Part shown: positions 1-5,260 of the stretch, piece after piece
Layout: each line of letters starts with the position of its first letter
How positions within the stretch are numbered: position 1 is the first letter of the stretch
Assembly: GCA_017543165.1 (NCBI GenBank)
Contig: JAFYGL010000340.1
Coordinates: forward strand, 1-5,260
Direction of reading: 5' to 3'
Origin: Victivallales bacterium
GTDB taxonomy: Bacteria > Verrucomicrobiota > Lentisphaeria > Oligosphaerales > Oligosphaeraceae
Length of the DNA stretch: 5,260 nt
Program-made: the position numbers and the translations under genes
The notes under the pieces: generated by a model
The model's database searches: none
Seen by the model: the letters and a program-made list of their open reading frames with translations, nothing else
Told to the model about the DNA's origin: nothing

Positions 1-125
1 AAAATTCGAGGCAATGATGCGTTGGAGTTTTGGAGATGTTTTTTTGCGAATGACGACGCACATACCCTCGTATGCAAGGAGCCATTCACGGAAAAACAGC
101 CCAAAAGAACAATGCAGACTGCATC

Positions 126-148
126 GAATTTTTCCAACTAAGTACTAG
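126..148 (+). repeat. Direct repeat copy 1 (GAATT-N4-CAACTAAGTACTAG)
   Basis: The 14 bases at 135-148, CAACTAAGTACTAG, recur exactly at 327-340. The flanking GAATT is also shared at the same distance, giving 19 of 23 matches over 126-148. The core contains the palindrome AGTACT. This copy lies inside the long inverted repeat. Confidence 0.6.
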
Positions 149-184
149 GGTGCGCAGCGCGGGGAACGTGCCACACCAGAGGCT

Positions 185-200
185 GCGCCCGCTAGGGCGC
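185..200. other. GC-rich hairpin, 6-bp stem
   Basis: GCGCCC at 185-190 and GGGCGC at 195-200 form a perfect stem around a four-base loop. No T-run follows on either strand, so it is not a standard intrinsic terminator. The same bases can pair elsewhere: 182-190 (GCTGCGCCC) complements 148-158 with a two-base bulge, so two exclusive folds are possible. Confidence 0.45.
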
Positions 201-250
201 TACTAAAACAGGTCCAGTACTATTTCAAGCTGTGCTTCCGTCGCGCCCTT

Positions 251-266
251 GCGTGCGAATGCACGC
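251..266. other. Hairpin GCGTGC-GAAT-GCACGC
   Basis: A perfect 6-bp stem with a four-base loop, inside the inverted-repeat segment next to its right arm. On the minus strand it lies about 100 bases past the hydrolase stop. It lacks a following T-run, so it is recorded as a structure and not as a terminator. Confidence 0.4.
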
Positions 267-317
267 GCGGCTCAAATCGCAACAAAACATCTCCAAAACT
301 TCAACGCACCTGTATTA

Positions 318-340
318 GAATTAAATCAACTAAGTACTAG
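318..340 (+). repeat. Direct repeat copy 2 (GAATT-N4-CAACTAAGTACTAG)
   Basis: Second copy of the repeat, in the same orientation, 192 bases from copy 1 and 23 bases before the end of the hydrolase gene. It lies just outside the right arm of the inverted repeat, so the direct and inverted repeats interleave and are not nested. A third AGTACT occurs at 216-221 without the rest of the motif. Confidence 0.6.
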
Positions 341-363
341 CGGAAGTGCCAGCCAGGAAAATG

Positions 364-3300
364 CTATCTTTCCAGATGCAGCATTTGCTGTGGTTTGAGT
401 TGATATTTTCTGCCGTTAAGCATGAAATAACCGTCGAAATCGCTGTCGTTGTTGGCAACATAGATGCTCTGTCCATATACGGCATAGCGAATATTGCCAG
501 TGGCAACCACGTCCAGGTCGGAGGGTTGTTCGCTTCGCATGAGTACCGTGACTACATAGCGTACCAGGTCATACAACGCAGGATGCCCGGGGAATTTTTC
601 GCTGTTGAGAAAGAAAGCATGCCCTTTGCCCAGCTCGTATTCTAGCAAAACAGGAATTTTATCCTCCTCCTTGTCAAGGTTGGCAGAGAAATTCTTGCTG
701 CATAGAGCGATGACCTCAGCCTTGTTTTCAACGATGCGACCGCCATGATAGGTCCCATTGCTGGAGAATTTCGCATCGCTGTCCATACCCCAGTTCACCC
801 ATTGGTATCTGCCGTCAGCGGAACTGTTGCGGGGAAATTTCACGCCTGTGATTTCCACTGGCGACATGCCGTTGATCTTGAGCCCGAACAATTTACTGAA
901 ATCGCCATTGTTGTAAATCCTGAATGGCTCGTTGCGCTTGATATTGGTGCGCATCTGTGCAAGGGACAGCATAATGGTGCCGCCATTTTCCACAAATTCA
1001 CAGAGCTTGCCATACAGTTCGTCAGTCATGGTATTCCAACCAGGAACAATGACAAGCTTGTAGCGATTAAGTTTGTCCAGTGGAATATCGGCAGGAATGA
1101 TATCATACATGCCGCATGGTGGCTGCCCAGAAGTGTCGTTGTTGCCCAGGTTGTCGTTGTTGAACCAAGTGCTTTTCTGATAGACTGCCTCCGTGAGCTT
1201 CCAGCCTTGTTCTGGTTCGCCAACGGCAAAGTCAGGAGTGAACTGCCCCCAGACATTGTATGCCCACAGTCCTGGCCAGCCATCCAGATGTCCCTGCATG
1301 AATGCCATGGGTGTCTCTGGTCCACTGTCTGGGCGGTCGTCTTCCTCGCAGAAGTCCTTGAAATCCCGCATGATGTTGCGGAATCTTACGCATCTCGGGT
1401 CTTCACGTCTAATATTGTAGCCATAAAAAGGCCAGCCAAAATGCCCTGATTCGCTGAAAATCGCGCTGAAGCCCGCCATATATGCAAAATTCAGGGCATT
1501 TTGGAAACGCTTGAAGAAAAGTTCATCCCATGTCGCGCCGCCGTACCAGCCGTGGGCGATAAGTGTATAGAACTTGTTCTTGCCGTAGGCGCGGGTGACT
1601 CCACGGAACGCAGACGCAAGGCGTTCTGGGTCGCCTGGCATCATTTCTAACTGGTAGGTATCGAATATCTGGTTTTCAATGGGAGGAAAACTCATGCATG
1701 AGCAAACGCTCAAAAAAGGTCCGCCTCCATAGAAGCGTTCCATGTCACTGTAGCGCTTAAGTTGCTCATAATAATTGTTTCGGGCTTCCACCAAATCCTT
1801 GGCTGGTTTTAACTTGCCATAGACTCGAATCACGGATTGTTCAGGCCAATAGACCATGCCGCCGCATTCTCCGATGATTTCCCTCCCAAGATAGAGGTCC
1901 CCCGCCTCCTTCAGGAGGTCTTCCACTACCGCAGGTTTCATAAAGCCATCGTACAGTTTTTCAACAGGACGCTGGAAGGTTTCCGCCTCGCGGTCAATGA
2001 TCTCCATCATGGTGAATGGAGTTTTGTTCGCAATGCATTCCCTGATGCGATCGCGTATGCCTCTGCCATCACGATTTGCAAAGCGGAATGCATTCCCTAT
2101 CTCCTCGGCCTGCTGGTCGGTGTATTTGCTGGAACGGGTTGGGCCAATGAGAACCTTGGGATATTTCCTGGCACGTTTTTTCATCTTTTTTTTAGATTCC
2201 TCAGCTTTCTGTGCTGCTTCATCCTTGGGAGTTGCAGGTCCCGCCAGGACAATTGCACAGGTGTTGTTCCAGTCGTTGATTTTCACTTCGACTTCATACT
2301 TGCCGTTTGCCAAATCCTTGACAGTGGCGACCTTGGAGCTATCCATTGCCTTGCCCAAATCGTCAAAGGCGACGATTGTGTGAGGTCTGGCATCTACAAT
2401 GAATTTGCGGGATATTGCCGTTACAATACGTTCCTTGCCGATGATAAATCCCTCGCCAAGTTCCACGGGAGTAAGCGGAAACATGTAGTTTACTGGCTCA
2501 TAGCAATCGCAGGCGTTGCTCCAGGAATAATGTATGTAAAGCAAACCATGGCGCAAACCGCAGATAAAGGCACGATTGTACATCTTTGCAAAGTTCTTGT
2601 TGTCTTTGGTAAAAATGCCAGGACGCGTACCTAGAAGCATGGGGCTGGGACTAAGTTGCGCAAATGCCTGGTGACGGAAGGTATTGGGTTTCCCAGTTCC
2701 CATCAGCATGGCGCCAAGGTTCTCACAGTCTGTCTCATAAAAGCGCAAACCGCCTGCCTCTGCCTCGGACGTCGTTACAGGCTGCGTGTTGGCAAGAAAC
2801 ACCTTGCCTCGGTCAAGGACATGGCGAATGATCTTGGCGCGGCTGGGGCCACATGCGTAGCCAACATCAAAGACTTTCATCTTGAGTGTGCCATCAGCAT
2901 TGAGCACCACGCTCCTGCCGTCCCATCGCTCATAGCTGGTGCGGTCTTTTGCGACTGTCAGAGGATACATGGTCCCATTTGCGAACTGGTCCATGTATAT
3001 GCCGTCCACGCCGCCGATTTTGATCAGGTATTTGATCTGTTCTATGAGCAATTGCTCGTACGCGTTGTTTTGATATGCATAGACCAGCAGGGAGAAGATG
3101 TTGTCTTTTTCATTTGGATAGTACATGTCCACGATGGCCCTTCCGTCAGCTGTGCGTAGAATACTGTCGGCAAAGGGCGTGTTTTTATCAATGATTTCTG
3201 TTGCTTTCTTGCTGATGGGCTGTCCATATATTCCTTCCAGGCTGGCGCCTGGCTTGGGCAGGAGATGCCCGTCCTTGATGGTATTGATGTCAATCACATG

Positions 3301-4830
3301 TGGGGACATTTCCATTTTCACAAGCATCTTCATTCCAGGATGCATTTTGCGTACCTTTTCCCGTTTTTCCCGATAGTTCTTGATGAAATCATCCCTGCTG
3401 CGCAGCAGGGATTTTCTGTCGCCGTATTCAAACCAGTCCTGGACTGTGCCGATGCGCAATTGCACACCGTTTGAGGCATCGCGTATGCCCAGAGAAATCG
3501 GTCCATCAAGAGTGCGGTTCATATCAAGAGCACGGCGCAGTGTATTTATGAATTCAAAATAATCGTTTTGCCTTGTCAGCATGACAAGTTGTTTTTGGGT
3601 ATAGGTTTCTCCTGGTTTTATGCCTGCGGCGTTGCGTAGTTCAGCACTGTTGCTGGCAACTTTTGCCAATTCCAGATGACAGCGGAATGCATCGTCTAGG
3701 GCCATTGCGCCAAAGCCGGATTCCTTGCCCTTGATGTAGAGGGTTGGATTTGCCCCGACGCCAGTTTCCGCTGTTATGCCCTGCATGCCACCAAAATATA
3801 AATCATTGGGCTTGATGACATTTGGTGACAGCACGTTGAAATAGCTGTAAACACCAATGTCCTCGCTGCTGGTGTTGGTGATTGCATCTGTGATTTCCAG
3901 CATGCCGTCTTTGTTGAATTGCAGCGTTCGTATGACTTTGCGGTCGGCGGTCGCCGCTGTAATCACAATGGAACTGCCCCTTTTTTCAATGACTGGTTCC
4001 CAGCCTGGCCGATTTTTGCTGACTGCCATTGAGAATCGGTCGAATCTCATCTTTTCAGGCGCTGGATAAGAATACGCCGAAGAGTACATGTATTTTTCAC
4101 CATTGCGCTCAATGATCAAACCTCCTGACCTTGTTACGGAAACTTGAGTTTGACCATTGCTGATTTGCGTGGCAATCGGAGCTGGTGTGAGCTTGACCAT
4201 TGGCTGCGACGGGCGCAATTTGTCCGCTTCCTGCTTGTCCATGTAGATTACCTCGGCGTCTTTGAAAGTCAGCGGTGCCTGCATTGAACCCGCCAGTTTT
4301 TTTGTCATGCTGTTGTTAAGTCTGAACTCATTTTCCCTGGCTGATTCAATGCGGTCGTCAAGTCCCATTTCAATGTAGTTGACCAGGTCGGAAATATCCA
4401 GGTAGTACCAATAGCCTTCTTCTCGTGGGGCAATTATTCTGTGGTCCATTTCACCTTCCCCTGGACCAGCCATGACCAGCAGGCCGGAACTCTTGCTCCA
4501 CCAGTCGCGAGACCCGTCCTTTATGAACATAGTTCTGCCACGGCGAAGCAGGCGTTCATCGCCTGAGGCGGTGAAACGTCCCAGCTGCTGACCATTCAGG
4601 CTCATGGTAGTCAAATCGTTCCAGCCTGAAGTTGCATTGATGTTGTAGAAAAGCCTGAACTTCAGCAAGGCGGTCTTGCCGTCAACCTTTGAAATTGCAG
4701 GGAATCTGATGACTTTTGAACATGCCTGTTCTGCACTCGGCAGAATTATCTCAGGTAGTTTTATGCTTTGATTTGAGTTGGCAAAGCCCACTAAGCCAAT
4801 CAGCAAAGCCATTAGAATTCTTTTTGTCAT
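364..4830 (-). CDS. Very large secreted two-module glycoside-hydrolase-like protein
   Basis: The protein has 1488 residues from the ATG at 4830 to the TAG at 364. I chose this start because it opens directly on a signal peptide (MTKR, hydrophobic run to about residue 16, likely cleavage after GFA at 17) and has GAGAG 5 bases upstream. By eye the order is: beta-sandwich with a WNDL...SLNG segment (about 35-200); mutarotase-like beta domain (225-435); first barrel (455-800) with GVDGIYMDQ (Asp614) and FYETD (Glu699, Asp701); small beta domain (800-865); Lys/Glu-rich linker (866-893); second barrel (895-1250) with GECGG (Glu988), a RGVTRAYGK segment and FSESGHF (Glu1127); amidotransferase-like domain starting at YKLVIVPGW (1257), as in GH42 trimerisation domains; C-terminal beta domain (from about 1437). 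No lipobox or C-terminal sorting tag is visible, so it is probably periplasmic or released. Polysaccharide or glycoconjugate hydrolysis is inferred; the substrate and family numbers are unknown. The catalytic residue assignments are guesses from motif position. Confidence 0.88.
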   Translation of the reverse strand: MTKRILMALLIGLVGFANSNQSIKLPEIILPSAEQACSKVIRFPAISKVDGKTALLKFRLFYNINATSGWNDLTTMSLNGQQLGRFTASGDERLLRRGRTMFIKDGSRDWWSKSSGLLVMAGPGEGEMDHRIIAPREEGYWYYLDISDLVNYIEMGLDDRIESARENEFRLNNSMTKKLAGSMQAPLTFKDAEVIYMDKQEADKLRPSQPMVKLTPAPIATQISNGQTQVSVTRSGGLIIERNGEKYMYSSAYSYPAPEKMRFDRFSMAVSKNRPGWEPVIEKRGSSIVITAATADRKVIRTLQFNKDGMLEITDAITNTSSEDIGVYSYFNVLSPNVIKPNDLYFGGMQGITAETGVGANPTLYIKGKESGFGAMALDDAFRCHLELAKVASNSAELRNAAGIKPGETYTQKQLVMLTRQNDYFEFINTLRRALDMNRTLDGPISLGIRDASNGVQLRIGTVQDWFEYGDRKSLLRSRDDFIKNYREKREKVRKMHPGMKMLVKMEMSPHVIDINTIKDGHLLPKPGASLEGIYGQPISKKATEIIDKNTPFADSILRTADGRAIVDMYYPNEKDNIFSLLVYAYQNNAYEQLLIEQIKYLIKIGGVDGIYMDQFANGTMYPLTVAKDRTSYERWDGRSVVLNADGTLKMKVFDVGYACGPSRAKIIRHVLDRGKVFLANTQPVTTSEAEAGGLRFYETDCENLGAMLMGTGKPNTFRHQAFAQLSPSPMLLGTRPGIFTKDNKNFAKMYNRAFICGLRHGLLYIHYSWSNACDCYEPVNYMFPLTPVELGEGFIIGKERIVTAISRKFIVDARPHTIVAFDDLGKAMDSSKVATVKDLANGKYEVEVKINDWNNTCAIVLAGPATPKDEAAQKAEESKKKMKKRARKYPKVLIGPTRSSKYTDQQAEEIGNAFRFANRDGRGIRDRIRECIANKTPFTMMEIIDREAETFQRPVEKLYDGFMKPAVVEDLLKEAGDLYLGREIIGECGGMVYWPEQSVIRVYGKLKPAKDLVEARNNYYEQLKRYSDMERFYGGGPFLSVCSCMSFPPIENQIFDTYQLEMMPGDPERLASAFRGVTRAYGKNKFYTLIAHGWYGGATWDELFFKRFQNALNFAYMAGFSAIFSESGHFGWPFYGYNIRREDPRCVRFRNIMRDFKDFCEEDDRPDSGPETPMAFMQGHLDGWPGLWAYNVWGQFTPDFAVGEPEQGWKLTEAVYQKSTWFNNDNLGNNDTSGQPPCGMYDIIPADIPLDKLNRYKLVIVPGWNTMTDELYGKLCEFVENGGTIMLSLAQMRTNIKRNEPFRIYNNGDFSKLFGLKINGMSPVEITGVKFPRNSSADGRYQWVNWGMDSDAKFSSNGTYHGGRIVENKAEVIALCSKNFSANLDKEEDKIPVLLEYELGKGHAFFLNSEKFPGHPALYDLVRYVVTVLMRSEQPSDLDVVATGNIRYAVYGQSIYVANNDSDFDGYFMLNGRKYQLKPQQMLHLER

Positions 4831-4956
4831 GTTTTCTCTCGATTTAACAGTTGCAATTGACCAGGTCTCCCAAAGGCGTATCGCTAATGTCCCTGACTTC
4901 AGCGAGCCCTTTGATGAGAGGGTGGGGCTGGCGCCTCCCTGAAACATGCCGAAATC
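4831..4956 (-). other. Intergenic leader of the hydrolase gene, in frame with it
   Basis: These 126 bases separate the pseudopilin stop from the chosen hydrolase start. The hydrolase frame stays open through the gap for 39 codons, back to an ATG at 4947. That ATG has AGGA 7 bases upstream (4955-4958, overlapping the pseudopilin stop codon), so an extended product starting MFQGGASPT cannot be excluded. The extension is rich in Ser, Thr, Gly and basic residues and would place about 39 residues before the signal peptide, which is atypical. I see no convincing terminator or strong promoter pair in the gap, which leaves co-transcription with the pseudopilin gene possible. Confidence 0.4.
4836..4840 (-). 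promoter_or_regulatory. Ribosome binding site supporting the 4830 start
   Basis: On the minus strand GAGAG is followed by AAAAC and then the ATG at 4830. The 5-base spacing is suitable, and the ATG opens a canonical signal peptide. This favours 4830 over the longer in-frame start at 4947. Confidence 0.6.
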
Positions 4957-5260
4957 CTATTTCCCCTCGACGAACTGCCCCAGAATCTTGCCGTACGCCA
5001 GTGCCTTGGTAGCCAATGGGCGATGATCAAAGCTACTTACATGCCCTCCAAGAAACAAGGCATTTGAACGATTCCTGTGAATGGACAGGTCGTTTGCTCC
5101 TCCCCAATACCATTGGAACATGTCATTAAGAAGAACATGCCCTGGATCGTCCGTCCCCAGCCTGGTGTTTGCTGCCTTGGTGCCATTGTAACCCTGACCA
5201 TCGTAATTTTTGCAGCCTTGCTCATTCACATAGAATACGTGGTAGCTGAGAGCACAGTAA
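4957..5260 (-). CDS. Pseudopilin-like protein, H-X9-DG C-terminal domain (DUF1559-like), 5' partial
   Basis: This is the last 100 residues of a protein ending at the TAG at 4957. The frame stays open to the window edge (it reads YCALSYHVFYVNEQG before the internal GTG at 5227-5229), so that GTG is not a credible start and the gene begins outside the window. The visible part matches the C-terminal half of prepilin-type proteins that carry an N-terminal cleavage/methylation helix and an H-X9-DG motif: a LLNDMFQWYW strand, then HRNRSNALFLGGHVSSFD. The His and the nine-residue spacing are kept, but the Asp of DG is Gly here. These proteins are thought to be processed by a prepilin peptidase and to belong to type II secretion-like or pilus-like surface systems; their exact role is unknown. 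The N-terminal helix that would settle the call is not in the window. It lies 126 bases upstream of the large hydrolase gene, on the same strand. Confidence 0.8.
   Translation of the reverse strand, partial: YCALSYHVFYVNEQGCKNYDGQGYNGTKAANTRLGTDDPGHVLLNDMFQWYWGGANDLSIHRNRSNALFLGGHVSSFDHRPLATKALAYGKILGQFVEGK

Larger units (their letters stand above)
18..308. repeat. Long inverted repeat, 32-bp arms (18-49 and 277-308)
   Basis: The left arm at 18-49, beginning TGCGTTGGAG, is the reverse complement of 277-308, ending CTTCAACGCA. Thirty of 32 positions pair; the two mismatches are an A/C in the A-run and a C/T near the outer end. The arms enclose 227 bases with no open reading frame worth calling. 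This matches the outline of a small non-autonomous (MITE-like) element or a repetitive intergenic unit. No target-site duplication is evident next to the arms, so the mobile-element reading is unproven. In a transcript of the hydrolase gene the arms would form a long stem at the 3' end. Confidence 0.6.
1..363. other. Gene-free, repeat-rich segment downstream of the hydrolase gene
   Basis: No coding region, RNA gene or transposase is supported here. The segment holds the inverted repeat, the direct repeats and the hairpins listed separately, with a GC-rich core (about 145-270) set between AT-richer flanks. A further small hairpin is CATAC-CCTC-GTATG at 61-74, and a 13-base near-palindrome, ATGCAGACTGCAT, lies at 112-124. 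No canonical intrinsic terminator for the hydrolase gene is seen within it; the long inverted repeat might do that job. Confidence 0.6.

Noticed and set aside
112..138. Intrinsic terminator formed by ATGCAGACTGCAT followed by a T-rich stretch
   Set aside because: The stem is at most 5 bp with a tiny loop and the T-run is offset. It points along the plus strand, where there is no gene to terminate.
1..363. CRISPR array or tRNA in the repeat-rich segment
   Set aside because: The direct repeat occurs only twice with a 178-base gap, there is no regular spacer pattern, and no cloverleaf or CCA end could be traced.
346..645. 99-codon plus-strand frame starting at the hydrolase 3' end
   Set aside because: It overlaps the hydrolase C-terminal beta domain in antisense, and no family is recognisable.
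745..1449. 234-codon open frame on the plus strand
   Set aside because: It lies wholly inside the coding region of the minus-strand hydrolase, has no recognisable domain, and is best explained as an antisense shadow.
1837..2634. 265-codon open frame on the plus strand
   Set aside because: Also fully antisense to the hydrolase. Its translation (Cys-, Phe- and His-rich, no domain order) does not resemble a real protein, while the opposite strand encodes motif-bearing segments.
4910..4932. Terminator between the two genes (AGCCC...GGGCT)
   Set aside because: Only a 5-bp stem with a long loop and no T-run on the minus strand; too weak to call.
4957..5229. Complete 90-residue gene starting at GTG 5227-5229
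   Set aside because: The frame is open upstream to the window edge, and the family normally has a much longer N-terminal part, so this is an internal codon of a truncated gene.

Overview
The window is from a bacterium whose best match is the Planctomycetota-Verrucomicrobiota-Chlamydiota group, most likely a Lentisphaeria (Victivallales-like) lineage. Two things point there. One is the tail of a pseudopilin-like protein with an H-X9-DG-type C-terminal motif, a family greatly expanded in those phyla. The other is a very long secreted carbohydrate-active protein lying directly downstream of it. This assignment comes from family knowledge and was not searched. Base composition is moderate (about 50% GC by eye).

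Layout, with both genes on the minus strand and read from right to left: (1) 4957-5260 is the C-terminal end of the pseudopilin-like gene, whose 5' part lies beyond the window. (2) 4831-4956 is a 126-base gap holding the ribosome binding site of the next gene and an in-frame leader that offers a competing upstream start. (3) 364-4830 is a single intact gene for a 1488-residue exported protein. It appears to combine two separate glycoside-hydrolase-like modules: an N-terminal beta-sandwich plus barrel unit, and a C-terminal barrel plus amidotransferase-like (GH42 trimerisation-like) unit, joined by a short Lys/Glu-rich linker. (4) 1-363 has no gene. It is a repeat-rich, hairpin-rich segment with a 32-bp near-perfect inverted repeat (30 of 32 pairs) at 18-49 and 277-308, a 14-bp perfect direct repeat, and a GC-rich core.

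The two genes have the same orientation and may be co-transcribed. A plausible but unproven reading is that a surface pseudopilin and a polysaccharide-degrading enzyme are made together for use of a complex glycan. There is no transporter, sulfatase, regulator, RNA gene, CRISPR array or transposase gene in the window. The best candidates for something new are the double-module enzyme and the inverted-repeat segment downstream of it.
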